DNA of 36,728 bases from Actinomycetota bacterium (lineage in GTDB: Bacteria; Actinomycetota; Thermoleophilia; Gaiellales; Gaiellaceae): positions 1 through 36,728 of the forward strand of contig VAXK01000205.1 in NCBI GenBank assembly GCA_005885565.1, written 5' to 3'. Shown here one piece after another: positions 1 through 9,442 of this stretch (its first letter is position 1; every line of letters begins with the position of its first letter). The position numbers and the translations under genes were made by a program. A model generated the notes under the pieces. It did no database searches and was not told where the DNA came from. It worked only from the letters and a program-made list of their open reading frames with translations.

Positions 1-1146
1 CACGATCACGACGCAGTCGTAGGCGGCCGGCTCGAGCGGCGACGAGCGCAGGCCGTGCTCCGGCAGCTCGGGCACGTGCGGGTCGTGGTACGAGACCTCC
101 GAGCCTCCGTTCCGCAGCAGCTCGACGAGCTTGAGCGCCGGCGACTCGCGGACGTCGGCGATGTCGGCCTTGTAGGCGACGCCGAGCACGAGCACCTTCG
201 AGCCCTTCAGCGAGCGCTCCTTGCCGTGGTTCAGGGCCTGCGAGATGAGCGAGCGGCAGAAGTACGGCATGTTCTCGTTCACCTTGCCCGCCAGCTCGAC
301 GAACTCGGTGTAGAAGTCGAACTCCCGCGCCTTCCAGGTGAGGTAGAAGGGGTCGACCGGGATGCAGTGCCCGCCGAGGCCCGGGCCGGGCTGGAAGGGC
401 ATGAACCCGAACGGCTTCGTGGACGCCGCGTCGAGGACCTCCCAGACGTCGATCTCCATCCGGTCGCAGAGCTGCGCGAGCTCGTTCACGAGCGCGATGT
501 TCACCGAGCGGAAGATGTTCTCGAGCAGCTTCGAGAGCTCGGCCGCCTCGGGGGACGAGACCGGGTGGACCGTGCCGATCGCCGACGCGTAGAGCTTCGC
601 CGCCGCCTCCGTGCAGGCCGGCGTGATTCCGCCGACGACCTTCGTCACGTTCTTCGTCGTCCAGTCGCGGTTGCCGGGGTCGACCCGCTCGGGGGCGAAG
701 GCGAGGTGGAAGTCGGAGCCCGCCTTCAGCCCGCTCTCCTCGAGGATCGGGAGCAGGCAGTCGCGCGTCGTGCCCGGGTAGGTGGTCGACTGGAGGACGA
801 CGAGGTGGCCCCGCCGCAGGCGCTTCGCGATGTCGGCGCCGGCCGCGCGGACGATGCCGAGGTCCGGCTCGCGCTGCTTCGAGAGCGGCGTCGGGAGCGC
901 GACCAGGATCGCGTCGCGCTCGCGGAGCTCGTCGTAGTCGGCCGTCGCGCGTAGGCCGTGGTCGCGAACGAGCCGCTGGAGCGTCTCGGAGGGCACGTCC
1001 TCGATGTAGCTGTCGCCGCGGTTCAGCCGGGCGACGCGCTCGGCGTCGACGTCGACGAGCAGGACGCTGTGGCCCGCCTCAGCGAATACCTGCGCCATGG
1101 GCACCCCGACATAGCCCGCGCCGACGATTGCGATCCCGCCGCTCAT
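1..1146 (-). CDS. wecC: Nucleotide-sugar dehydrogenase, UDP-N-acetyl-D-mannosamine dehydrogenase type (partial, runs off left edge)
   Basis: Minus-strand translation from ATG at 1146 begins MSGGIAIVGAGYVGVPMAQVFAEAGHSVLLVDVDAERVARLN (Rossmann GxGYVG). 4-bp overlap with the downstream end of wecB. Confidence 0.88.
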   Translation of the reverse strand, partial: MSGGIAIVGAGYVGVPMAQVFAEAGHSVLLVDVDAERVARLNRGDSYIEDVPSETLQRLVRDHGLRATADYDELRERDAILVALPTPLSKQREPDLGIVRAAGADIAKRLRRGHLVVLQSTTYPGTTRDCLLPILEESGLKAGSDFHLAFAPERVDPGNRDWTTKNVTKVVGGITPACTEAAAKLYASAIGTVHPVSSPEAAELSKLLENIFRSVNIALVNELAQLCDRMEIDVWEVLDAASTKPFGFMPFQPGPGLGGHCIPVDPFYLTWKAREFDFYTEFVELAGKVNENMPYFCRSLISQALNHGKERSLKGSKVLVLGVAYKADIADVRESPALKLVELLRNGGSEVSYHDPHVPELPEHGLRSSPLEPAAYDCVVIV

Positions 1147-2186
1147 CGGCCGGGAAGCATAGAGAGGAGGGCTTCCGCCACCCGCTCGGAGGCGTGACCG
1201 TCGCCGTACAGGGGTGGCCGCTCCGGTGGCATACGCGCCTCGCGGACGGCCCGGACGATTCGGTACGGATCGTCGTCGACGAGCGTGTTCGCGCCCGCCT
1301 CGACCGTGTCGACCCACTCGGTCGAGGGGCGGAGCGTCACGCACGGCACGCCGTACCAGTACGCCTCCTTCTGCAGGCCGCCGGAGTCGGTGAGGATCAC
1401 ACGCGCCTGCGAGGCGAGCGCGGCCAGGTCGAGGTAGCCGAGCGGGTCGATCGTCGGGATGTCGAGGCGGCTCGCGTCGAGCGCCGCGCGCGTGCGCGGG
1501 TGCGCGGGAAAGACGAGCGGCTCGCGGAGACGCCGCAGCCCCGCGACGATCCGGCGCAGGCGCTCGGGGTGCACGTTCGCCTCGCGATGGACGGTGACGA
1601 GGAGGTAGCGGCCCGGCTCGACGCGGAGCCGCGTGAGCGCGTCGGAGCGCTCGCGCGCGACCGGCGCAAAGCGGAAGCACGCGTCGGCCATGACGTCTCC
1701 CACTACCACGGCCTCTCCTGCCACGCCTTCGGCTGCGAGCGTGGCGCGCGATCGCTCGTCCGGGCAGAGGAGCAGCCGGGCGAGCCGGTCGACCTCGATC
1801 CGGTTCCGCTCCTCGGGCATCTCGAGGTCGCCGCTGCGGAGCCCGGCCTCGACATGGGCGAGCGGGATCCCGGTCTCGGCGGCGGCGCGCGCTCCCGCGA
1901 GGGTCGAGTTCGTGTCGCCGTAGACAAGCGCCCAGTCCGGCCGCTCGGCCCGCAGGGCATCGACGATCCCAGGGGTCATCGCGACCGGGTCGGCGGTGTG
2001 CGCTTCGAGCCGGTAGCGAGGCTCGCCGAGCCCGAGCTCGTCGAAGAAGACCTGCGAGAGCTCGCGGTCGTAGTGCTGCCCCGTGTGGAGCACGACCTCC
2101 TCGATCCCGAGGTCGCGCAGAGCCACCGAGAGCGGCGCCGACTTGACGAACTGAGGCCGGTTCCCGACGACCGAGAGCACCTTCAC
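1143..2186 (-). CDS. wecB: UDP-N-acetylglucosamine 2-epimerase (non-hydrolysing)
   Basis: 347 aa; MKVLSVVGNRPQFVKSAPL, VYGDTNSTLAGA, HVEAGLRSGDLEMPEERNR, LTDSGGLQKEAYWYGVPCVTLR are epimerase motifs. Confidence 0.95.
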   Translation of the reverse strand: MKVLSVVGNRPQFVKSAPLSVALRDLGIEEVVLHTGQHYDRELSQVFFDELGLGEPRYRLEAHTADPVAMTPGIVDALRAERPDWALVYGDTNSTLAGARAAAETGIPLAHVEAGLRSGDLEMPEERNRIEVDRLARLLLCPDERSRATLAAEGVAGEAVVVGDVMADACFRFAPVARERSDALTRLRVEPGRYLLVTVHREANVHPERLRRIVAGLRRLREPLVFPAHPRTRAALDASRLDIPTIDPLGYLDLAALASQARVILTDSGGLQKEAYWYGVPCVTLRPSTEWVDTVEAGANTLVDDDPYRIVRAVREARMPPERPPLYGDGHASERVAEALLSMLPGR

Positions 2187-2211
2187 GCGCGGCTACACTA
2201 CGCGCCGCCCC

Positions 2212-2284
2212 GGGCCGTTAGCTCAGCTGGTAGAGCAGGGGACTCTTAATCCCAAGGTCGAAGGTTCGAATCCTTCACGGCCCA
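2212..2284 (+). tRNA. tRNA-Lys(CTT)
   Basis: GGGCCGT...ACGGCCC acceptor pairing, GCTCAGCTGGTAGAGC D-arm, anticodon loop ctCTTaa, GGTTCGAATCC T-arm; CCA not encoded. Confidence 0.95.
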
Positions 2285-2287
2285 CTG

Positions 2288-2334
2288 CCTCGCGAAGTCC
2301 GGCCCGCTTCGCGGGCCATGACGACTTCGCGAGG
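2288..2334. repeat. Nested palindrome (REP-like element, copy 1)
   Basis: 12-bp perfect outer arms CCTCGCGAAGTC (2288-2299)/GACTTCGCGAGG (2323-2334) enclosing inner hairpin GGCCCGC-TTC-GCGGGCC (2301-2317). Confidence 0.8.
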
Positions 2335-2574
2335 TTCGTCTCTACCGGTGAGCCGAGGTGAGCCGCGCCCGCCATGTCGGTCGCGGCGGCGGGTCAATTG
2401 CAGGGGGTGCTGTCGCTCCTGTAGCCTCCTCCGATTCCGGGGGAGCGCCCAGCACCTCACGCGGCGCTTGCTGGCGTCGCCCTGGCGGCCGTCCTCACGG
2501 CCGCCGCTGCTTCGGCTACGGCGCGCCCGCGTGAGAGCAGCCTGCCGGCGCAGTGCCTCGGCGTCACGCCGCGG

Positions 2575-3045
2575 TTGAAGACGCTCAGCGATCCCGACCG
2601 CAAGCTCGTTCGGCTCCAGCCCCGACAGACGACCATCGCGGCGCTGAACCAGACTGCGGCGCCGCACCCGACGCCGGTCCGGAGGCGGACCGGGTTCCAG
2701 CGCCAGGCCTGGAAGGTCGTGGCCCAGATCACGCAGTTCCGGCTCCTCCCGGACGGGTCGATCGAGCTCGCCCTCTACGACCACAACTCGTACGTCCGGG
2801 CGGGAATGCCGTCGCCGAAGTGTCTGTCGGGCAGCTCTCGGGCCAGGCGGGCGGTGCTCGCGGCGCGGGCCCGGTTCATCGCCACGTGCGGCGACCCCAA
2901 GCCCGGCTGGCAGGACCTCGGCGCGGTGGGCTACGTCACCGGCGTCGGGTTCTGGAGCGCCGAGACCCCCAAACTCCAGGCGGCGGGGAACGGCGCCGAG
3001 CTCCAGCCCGTCACGAGCCTCCACCTGATCGCCGGCTGTCGCTGA
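2575..3045 (+). CDS. Hypothetical secreted protein (start uncertain; signal-peptide-like codons lie upstream in frame)
   Basis: 156 aa ORF from a TTG codon. In-frame codons 2461-2530 encode AALAGVALAAVLTAAAASATARPR, a signal-like h-region and Ala-x-Ala, without a canonical start. Confidence 0.5.
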   Translation: MKTLSDPDRKLVRLQPRQTTIAALNQTAAPHPTPVRRRTGFQRQAWKVVAQITQFRLLPDGSIELALYDHNSYVRAGMPSPKCLSGSSRARRAVLAARARFIATCGDPKPGWQDLGAVGYVTGVGFWSAETPKLQAAGNGAELQPVTSLHLIAGCR

Positions 3046-4567
3046 GGCCGACGCCGCGGGGTTCGCCCGCCGCCGCCAGCGGGAGGTCGAACCAGAACGT
3101 CGATCCCTGCCCTTCGCCGCTCTCGAAGCCGATCCGCCCGCCGTGGGCCTCGACGATGTCGCGCGCGAGCGCAAGGCCGAGGCCGGTGCCGCCGATCCCG
3201 AGCCTGCGGCCTGCGTCGCCGCGGAAGAACTTCGTGAAGATCTGCCGCTGCTGGGCGGTGGGGATGCCCATCCCCTCGTCGCGGACGGTCACGCGCACCC
3301 GCGAACCGGAGCATCTGGCCTCGATGTGGACGACTCCGCCGTCGGGCGAGTACTTGATCGCGTTCGAGACCAGGTTGCCGATCACCTGCGCGAGGCGGTC
3401 GCGGTCGGCGCGGACGAGGCAGCCCTCGTCGCTTTCGAGCTCGAGCGAGTGTCGGTCGCTCTGCGCCGAGTAGAGGACGACCTGTGCCTCCAGGAGCTTC
3501 GACAGGTCGAGCTCCTCGCGCGTCAGCTGGACGCCGGTCTCCTCGATCCGCTGGAGGTCGAGCAAGTCGTTGAGGAGCGCTGCCAGCCGATCGGCCTCCG
3601 TGCGGACGAGCTCCAGGTACCGCCGCCGGTCGGCCGGGTCGAGATCGCGCTGGAGCATGAGGTCGGAGAAGCCGAGGATGCTGGCGAGCGGCGTCCGGAG
3701 CTCGTGCGAGACGCTGCTCACGAGCTCGCTCTTCACCCGCTCGCTCTCCCGCAGCTTCCGGTTCTGCTCCTCGAGCGCCCGGCGACCGCGCTCGAGCGAC
3801 GCGGCCATGCTGTTGAACGCGCGCTGGAGCGCGCCGACCTCGGCGACGCCGCGCTCGTCGACGCGGCTCGAGAGGTCGCCGTCGGCGAGGCGGCCCGCGG
3901 CGTCGGCCGCCAGCCGGATCGGCCGCGCGACACGGCGGGCCAGGTAGGCGGTCAGCAGGACGATCAGCAGCACCGCGAGCGCGAGGCTCACCCCGCCGAG
4001 CACGATCGCGATCCGGCCGGTGCGACGCGCCCTCGAGTTGCGCACGTCGGCGAGCTTGCGCTCTCCAGTGATGAACTGGTCGAACCGGACTCGAACCGCG
4101 TCGAGACGATGAAGGCCGGTTCCCCCGCGGACGACCTGCCGCGCTAGGGCGGGGTTTCTGTGCATGAACGCGACGAGCGGGACGGAGAAGTCGCGCAGGT
4201 ATGCGTCGATCGATCGCTTGATCTTCAGTGCGCGCTGCTCCTGCCGCGGATTGTCGGACGCGAGGCGCAGGAGCTCGCGCATCTGTCCCGGGTAGGCGGC
4301 GTGGGCGTCGTTCCAGGGCTTGAGCGAGCTCTCGTTGTTCGTGATGATGAAGCCACGGAGACCGGTCTCGAGATCGAGCGCGAGCGTCTCGAGCTGGTTC
4401 GCGCTCGCGATCGCCTGCTGCGCGTGCCGCGCCGTGGTCGAAGCGTCGCGGTACGACAGGATCGCCACCAGCAGGAGCGCGAACAGCGTGACGAGCGCGA
4501 CCGCGACCGCCGCGGCGGCGAGGCTCATCGCGGCTGCGAGGCCGGAGGGTGCGCGAAGCCTCCTCAC
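3011..4567 (-). CDS. Sensor histidine kinase with CHASE3-like, HAMP, HisKA and HATPase domains
   Basis: 518 aa; N-terminal TM, LETGLRGFIITNNESSL, HAMP, VSHELRTPLASILGFSDLM H-box, NLVSNAIKYSPDGG N-box, GTGLGLALARDIVEAHGGRI. Confidence 0.93.
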   Translation of the reverse strand: MRRLRAPSGLAAAMSLAAAAVAVALVTLFALLLVAILSYRDASTTARHAQQAIASANQLETLALDLETGLRGFIITNNESSLKPWNDAHAAYPGQMRELLRLASDNPRQEQRALKIKRSIDAYLRDFSVPLVAFMHRNPALARQVVRGGTGLHRLDAVRVRFDQFITGERKLADVRNSRARRTGRIAIVLGGVSLALAVLLIVLLTAYLARRVARPIRLAADAAGRLADGDLSSRVDERGVAEVGALQRAFNSMAASLERGRRALEEQNRKLRESERVKSELVSSVSHELRTPLASILGFSDLMLQRDLDPADRRRYLELVRTEADRLAALLNDLLDLQRIEETGVQLTREELDLSKLLEAQVVLYSAQSDRHSLELESDEGCLVRADRDRLAQVIGNLVSNAIKYSPDGGVVHIEARCSGSRVRVTVRDEGMGIPTAQQRQIFTKFFRGDAGRRLGIGGTGLGLALARDIVEAHGGRIGFESGEGQGSTFWFDLPLAAAGEPRGVGLSDSRRSGGGS

Positions 4568-4935
4568 GTCCGCGTGACGAGCGTCGCCGCGAGCTCGGCG
4601 AGCTCCTCGGGCGCGAACGGCTTGACGATCACGCCGTCGGCGCCGTGTTCCCGTGCCTCCGCTTCCGAGGCCGGCTGGGCGGTGACGACGAGGACGCGCG
4701 TGCGCTCGAGCCCGGGGTCGGCCTTCAGCTTCGATAGGACCTCGAGGCCGTTCAGCCTCGGCATCATCAGGTCGAGGACGACGAGGTCGGGCTCGAGCGA
4801 GCGGGCCAAGGTCAGCGCTTCCTCGCCGTCGCTCGCCTCGTGGACGGCCCAGCCCGGGCCCAGGCTGACGCGGATCAGCTCCCGCAGGTTCGGCTCGTCA
4901 TCACAGACGAGCACGCTCGGTCTGGTCATCGGCAC
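4564..4935 (-). CDS. Response regulator (receiver domain only)
   Basis: 123 aa; VLVCDDEPNLRELI, DLVVLDLMMPRLNGLEVL, IVKPFAPEEL; overlaps the kinase start (GTGA). Confidence 0.93.
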   Translation of the reverse strand: MPMTRPSVLVCDDEPNLRELIRVSLGPGWAVHEASDGEEALTLARSLEPDLVVLDLMMPRLNGLEVLSKLKADPGLERTRVLVVTAQPASEAEAREHGADGVIVKPFAPEELAELAATLVTRT

Positions 4936-5076
4936 CGGTCAATCTTCGGCTGTATTCGCTGCGGCCCTCCTCCGCCGATCCTGGCTTCGCCGGTCGAGCC
5001 GCAGTCGGACTCCGTTGTAACAGGGGCGGCGGCTGCCGGTCAACCCGCCAAACGCCGTCTGCGCTACGGTCGGGAG

Positions 5077-6489
5077 GTGGCAGAGCCGCTGAAACCCGAG
5101 GAGCTGGCGAGCGCGCTGCGCGACCTCACCGCGTGGGCGGCTGCGCACGCGCCGGTCGAGGAGTCTCCGCTCCGCGCGCGGATTCGCGACCACCTCGGCT
5201 GCGATCCGGCCGAGCTTCCGGTCGTCTCGAAGGAGATCCCGGTGTGGGAGCGCGCGAACCTCCAGGTCGCGCTCGACGCCTACCTCGCGGCGGGCGGCCG
5301 GTCCCACGAGTACGTCGGCCTCTCGGCCCAGCGCGGCTGGCACATGGGTCTCGCGGAGCTCGCCCAGCGACCGCAGCGCGGCCCTCGCGGCTGGGTCAGC
5401 TACGGCATCGATCCGCAGGCCGGTCCGCAGGAGCACGTGACCGTGCAGGTGGGCGAGCGGACGATCGTCTGCGTCGCCGCGGGGCTCTTCCTGATCCGCG
5501 ACGACGAAGGGCCGCTGATCGCGTCCGTCCGCAGCGCCGAGGAGCACGGGCCGGAGCCGGGCCTCCTGGTCGAGGCGATGGCGGCCTCCCGGGAGCCTGC
5601 CGAGGCGTTCCTCGCCGACGTCGTGCGGTTGATGGCGGTTCACAACGTCTATCGCGGCCGTGTCCTCGAAGTCGGCGGGACGCACTTCGGCGGGACGAGC
5701 TTCGAGGTCCGTGAGCTTCCCAAGGTGACCCGAGAGGGAATCGTCCTGCCGGAAGGGATCCTCGAGCGAATCGAGCGCCACACGCTGAAGTTCGGCGAGG
5801 AGGCCGACCGGCTGCGGCAGGCCGGCCGGCACGTGAAGCGAGGCCTGTTGCTGCACGGCGCGCCGGGCACGGGCAAGACGTTGACGGCGATGTACCTCGC
5901 GAACCGCATGCCGGACCGGACGGTCCTCATCCTCACCGGCGCGGGCCTCGGCGCGATCGGCCCGGCATGTGAGATGGCCCGGGCCCTCGCGCCGTCGATG
6001 GTCGTGATGGAGGACGTCGACCTGGTCGCCGTGGAGCGCGACGAGTACGAGTCGAGCGCGCTCCTCTTCGAACTCTTGAACGAGATGGACGGCATGCAGC
6101 AGGACCTCGACGTCGTCTTCCTGCTCACGACCAACCGGCCCGACCGGCTCGAGCCTGCGCTCGCCTCTCGCCCGGGACGCGTCGACATGGCGGTCGAGCT
6201 CCCGCTGCCTGACGCGGACGGACGGCGGCAGCTGATCACGCTCTACGGCCGGGGCCTGGAGCTCCGGGCGACGAACCTGCCCGACGTGATCGAGCGAAGC
6301 GCGGGAGCGAGCCCGGCCTTCATCCGCGAGCTGCTGCGGCGGGCCGCTCTGCTCGCGGTCGACAGCGCGAACGGCGACCTCGTCGTCGGAGACGGCGAGC
6401 TCGCCGGCGCCCTCGAGGAGCTCACCTCAGGCGCCGGGCCGCTCACCGGCACGCTGCTCGGGATGCAGCAGCCGCCCGAGCCGGCCTAG
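5077..6489 (+). CDS. AAA+ family ATPase
   Basis: In-frame GTG at 5077 preceded by GGGAG; Walker A LHGAPGTGKT, Walker B MVVMEDVDLVA, TTNRPDRLEPALASRPGRVD. Confidence 0.85.
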   Translation: MAEPLKPEELASALRDLTAWAAAHAPVEESPLRARIRDHLGCDPAELPVVSKEIPVWERANLQVALDAYLAAGGRSHEYVGLSAQRGWHMGLAELAQRPQRGPRGWVSYGIDPQAGPQEHVTVQVGERTIVCVAAGLFLIRDDEGPLIASVRSAEEHGPEPGLLVEAMAASREPAEAFLADVVRLMAVHNVYRGRVLEVGGTHFGGTSFEVRELPKVTREGIVLPEGILERIERHTLKFGEEADRLRQAGRHVKRGLLLHGAPGTGKTLTAMYLANRMPDRTVLILTGAGLGAIGPACEMARALAPSMVVMEDVDLVAVERDEYESSALLFELLNEMDGMQQDLDVVFLLTTNRPDRLEPALASRPGRVDMAVELPLPDADGRRQLITLYGRGLELRATNLPDVIERSAGASPAFIRELLRRAALLAVDSANGDLVVGDGELAGALEELTSGAGPLTGTLLGMQQPPEPA

Positions 6490-7226
6490 CGCACCCGGAA
6501 GGTGACGCTCACGACGGAGTAGACCTCCTTGTCGCGCGAGGCCGTGTCGTTGATGCCGTAGTCGCTCACATTCGTGGAGTTCCGAGCCACGACCTGGTAG
6601 ACGCCGAGCTCTGCGCTCTTCACCGAGCCGAGCTTGCCGCCGATGCCGGCCACGATCGCCTCGGCGCGCCGGTGCGCGTCGGCGACGGCCCGCTTCAACG
6701 CCCGGATCTTGGCGTCGGCGAGCTTCGTCGCGAGGTAGCTGAGGCTCGTGGTCGAGACCGGGATCCCTTGCGCGAGGAGGTCGCTCGTCCGCGCCGCCAC
6801 GGCCTCGACCCGGTCGATGTCGGTCGAGCTGACCCGGAACCGCTGCACGACCCGGAAGCCGGGCAGGCGGCGCTTCCCGACCCGGAGCAAGATCGAGCGG
6901 GTCACGAGCGGCGGCTCCGAGACGGCATCCCCCGGCAGGCCGCCGCCGTGGAGGAAGGCACGGACGGCGGCCGCCCGCGCCTGCACTTGGCGAACGGCGT
7001 CCTGGGGACGCACGGACTCGGTGTCGACCGCCAAGCTCCAGTGGACGACGTCTGACGTGATCGGCTCGCGCGCCGACCCCGTGACGGTGATCGTGTCCCG
7101 GGCTCGCTTGACGTCGCGAACGGCGTGTGCGACCGAGACGCCGGTCACCGCCACGGCGACGGCGACCGCGGTGAGACCCAGCAAGAGCTCCGGCAGGCGG
7201 AGCTTCCGTCCGACCCCGTCGGGCAT
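6486..7226 (-). CDS. SIMPL-domain (DUF541) protein
   Basis: 246 aa; N-terminal TM then ITVTGSAREPITSDVVHWSLAVDTES and RAVADAHRRAEAIVAGIGGKLGSVKS, typical of SIMPL proteins. Confidence 0.8.
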   Translation of the reverse strand: MPDGVGRKLRLPELLLGLTAVAVAVAVTGVSVAHAVRDVKRARDTITVTGSAREPITSDVVHWSLAVDTESVRPQDAVRQVQARAAAVRAFLHGGGLPGDAVSEPPLVTRSILLRVGKRRLPGFRVVQRFRVSSTDIDRVEAVAARTSDLLAQGIPVSTTSLSYLATKLADAKIRALKRAVADAHRRAEAIVAGIGGKLGSVKSAELGVYQVVARNSTNVSDYGINDTASRDKEVYSVVSVTFRVR

Positions 7227-7318
7227 GAACCACTCTTCGGTCTGCCACCCTCGCTCCGTGAGATGCGTTTGGGGGAGAGACGGACGGGCGACGACCCTCG
7301 AAACGAGCAGGAGGTCGC

Positions 7319-7786
7319 ATGAGCGAAAAGCGAGGCTTGCGCAAGTTCGTCTTCGGCGGCGTCCTCGGCACCCTCGGGGCGCTCTTCTTCGACCCGCAGC
7401 AGGGCCGGCGGCGGCGGAAGGAGCTCGCCGACCGCGCCGCGGCGCTCTTCCGCCGTACCGGTGACCGCGCCGAGCGGGCGGGGCGCGGTGTCGGAGCGCG
7501 CGTCTACGGCATGGCGCAGCAGGCGCAGCACCTGAAGGAGGAGCCGAAGGACTTCGACGACGTGACGCTCGCGCGCAAGGTCGAGAGCGAGATCTTCCGG
7601 GACGCCGACGCGCCGAAGGGCCAGGTAGACGTGAACGTCCAGGACGGCGTCGTCCAGCTGCGCGGCGAGGTGCCGGACCAGGACATGCTGGACGACCTCG
7701 TCGAGAAGACGCGCCGGGTCCAGGGCGTGCGCGACGTCGAGAGCCTGCTCCACCTGCCGGGCACTCCGGCGCCGATGCACGAGTAG
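7319..7786 (+). CDS. BON-domain protein
   Basis: 155 aa; VESEIFRDADAPKGQVDVNVQDGVVQLRGEVPDQDMLDDLVEKTRRVQGVRDVESLLHL. Confidence 0.82.
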   Translation: MSEKRGLRKFVFGGVLGTLGALFFDPQQGRRRRKELADRAAALFRRTGDRAERAGRGVGARVYGMAQQAQHLKEEPKDFDDVTLARKVESEIFRDADAPKGQVDVNVQDGVVQLRGEVPDQDMLDDLVEKTRRVQGVRDVESLLHLPGTPAPMHE

Positions 7787-7798
7787 CATCGCCTCGGC

Positions 7799-8839
7799 GT
7801 GGCCGAACGCGCCGAGATCGTCGTCGTCGGCGCCGGTGTCATGGGCGCAGCGACGGCGTACGCACTCGCCCGCGCCGGCCGCGACGTGGTCGTCTGCGAG
7901 CAGTTCGAGCTGGGCCACGCGCGCGGGTCGAGCCACGGCGAGGCGAGGATCTTTCGCCTCGTCTACGCCGACGCGCATTGGGTCGCGCAGGCGCAGCGCG
8001 CGCTGCCGCTGTGGCGGGAGCTCGAGGTCGAGAGCGGCGAGGAGATCCTGCGGACGACCGGCTCGCTCGACCTCGGGCCCGGAACAGACGAGCGCGCCGC
8101 CGCGCTGGCCGAGTGCGGCGCCGAGTTCGAGATCCTCGACGGCGCCGACCTGCCCTCGCCGCTCCGGATCGACGGCGGAACGGCCGCCCTCCTCCAGCGC
8201 GACGGCGGCGTCCTCAACCCTGCCCGCGCCGAGCGGGCCTTCCTGCGCGGCCTTGCGGTGCGCGAGCGTGCCCGCGTGAGCCGGATCGAGGCCGACGGCT
8301 GCGTGCACCTCGACGGAGCGACGATCGAGGCGCAGGCGGTCGTCGTCACCGCCGGCGCCTGGGTGTCACGGCTCCTCGAGCCGCTCGGGATCAGTCCGCC
8401 GGTCACACCGACGAGGGAGAGCGTCGCGTACTTCCCGCTTGCCGCGCCGGACGGCCTCCCGACGGTCATCGACTGGCGCGTGCCCGAGGGCTACGACCTC
8501 CCGCGCCGCGGCGACTCGGTCTACGCGCTCCCGAGCCCGGACGGCCTGAAGGTCGGCGTCCACCGCACCGGGCCGCCGACCGACGCCGACGAGGAAGGCG
8601 TCGTCGACCGCGAGGCCGTGCGGTGCGCGCGCGACTGGGTCGCGCAGCACGTCGAAGGCGCCGGCCCGGAGCCGCACCGCACCGAGACCTGCCTCTACAC
8701 GAACATGCCGGACGAGAGCTTCGTCCTCGAGCGGCAAGGCCGCATCGTCGTCGGCTCGCCCTGCAGCGGGCACGGGTTCAAGTTCGCGCCGCTCGTCGGG
8801 CGCGAGCTAGCCTCTCTCGCGATCGAGGCGCTCGGCTGA
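7799..8839 (+). CDS. FAD-dependent oxidoreductase, sarcosine oxidase / N-methyltryptophan oxidase type
   Basis: 346 aa; VVVGAGVMGAATAYALARAGRDVVVCEQFELGHARGSSHGEARIFR and C-terminal GSPCSGHGFKFAPLVGRELA. Confidence 0.88.
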   Translation: MAERAEIVVVGAGVMGAATAYALARAGRDVVVCEQFELGHARGSSHGEARIFRLVYADAHWVAQAQRALPLWRELEVESGEEILRTTGSLDLGPGTDERAAALAECGAEFEILDGADLPSPLRIDGGTAALLQRDGGVLNPARAERAFLRGLAVRERARVSRIEADGCVHLDGATIEAQAVVVTAGAWVSRLLEPLGISPPVTPTRESVAYFPLAAPDGLPTVIDWRVPEGYDLPRRGDSVYALPSPDGLKVGVHRTGPPTDADEEGVVDREAVRCARDWVAQHVEGAGPEPHRTETCLYTNMPDESFVLERQGRIVVGSPCSGHGFKFAPLVGRELASLAIEALG

Positions 8840-8896
8840 AGCGACCGCGCTTGGGTATCGCGGGGCGCCAAGCGGGATGGGTTCGGCGCCCTCCGC

Positions 8897-9442
8897 GTGT
8901 ATACGGAGTACGTGAGCGTGCTGGCCGAGCTGATCGAAGAGGCAAGAACTGGCTCCCAAACCGCGGCGTCGAAGCTTTTCCGCGTCTGCTGGCCTATCGC
9001 CTGGAACGCAGCCTTCAGGATCACTCAGCAGAGGGCGCTCGCCGAGGACGCTGCGCAGACGGCCGTGCAGAATGTCTTCCGCTCTCTCGCGACCTTCGAC
9101 GAGACGAGACCGATCGAGCCGTGGGTCAGACGCATTGCGGTCAATGCGAGCCTGAACGCCTTGCGGACCGAATCGAAGACGAGTCCTGTCGACACGAGCG
9201 AGCTCGACGTCAGCAGCCCGCTCACGGTGGCTGAGGGGAGCCCGGAGTCCGGCGCCGTGATCGCGGCGGTTGCGGCGCTGCCGCTCGAGCAGCGACTTGT
9301 GGTTGCGCTCCACTACTGGCTCGACTACAGCGCCGCCGAGATCGCGGAGCTCCTGGAGCTCCCTGTCGGCACCGTCGCCTCTCGAGTAAGCCGTGCGCTC
9401 AAGACCTTGCGAACCGAGTTGGAGGAAGAACATGTCAGCTGA
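8897..9442 (+). CDS. ECF-type RNA polymerase sigma factor
   Basis: 181 aa; sigma region 2-like AEDAAQTAVQNVFRSLATFD, sigma region 4-like LPLEQRLVVALHYWLDYSAAEIAELLELPVGTVASRVSRALKTLR. Confidence 0.88.
   Translation: MYTEYVSVLAELIEEARTGSQTAASKLFRVCWPIAWNAAFRITQQRALAEDAAQTAVQNVFRSLATFDETRPIEPWVRRIAVNASLNALRTESKTSPVDTSELDVSSPLTVAEGSPESGAVIAAVAALPLEQRLVVALHYWLDYSAAEIAELLELPVGTVASRVSRALKTLRTELEEEHVS

Noticed and set aside
55-2249. Plus-strand ORFs 55-954 and 1128-2249
   Set aside because: Antisense to wecC and wecB, which carry clear family motifs on the minus strand.
8848-8874. CGCTTGG...CCAAGCG inverted repeat upstream of the sigma factor
   Set aside because: Short 7-bp arms with a long 13-nt gap; could be a weak terminator or operator but is not distinguishable from chance in this GC content.
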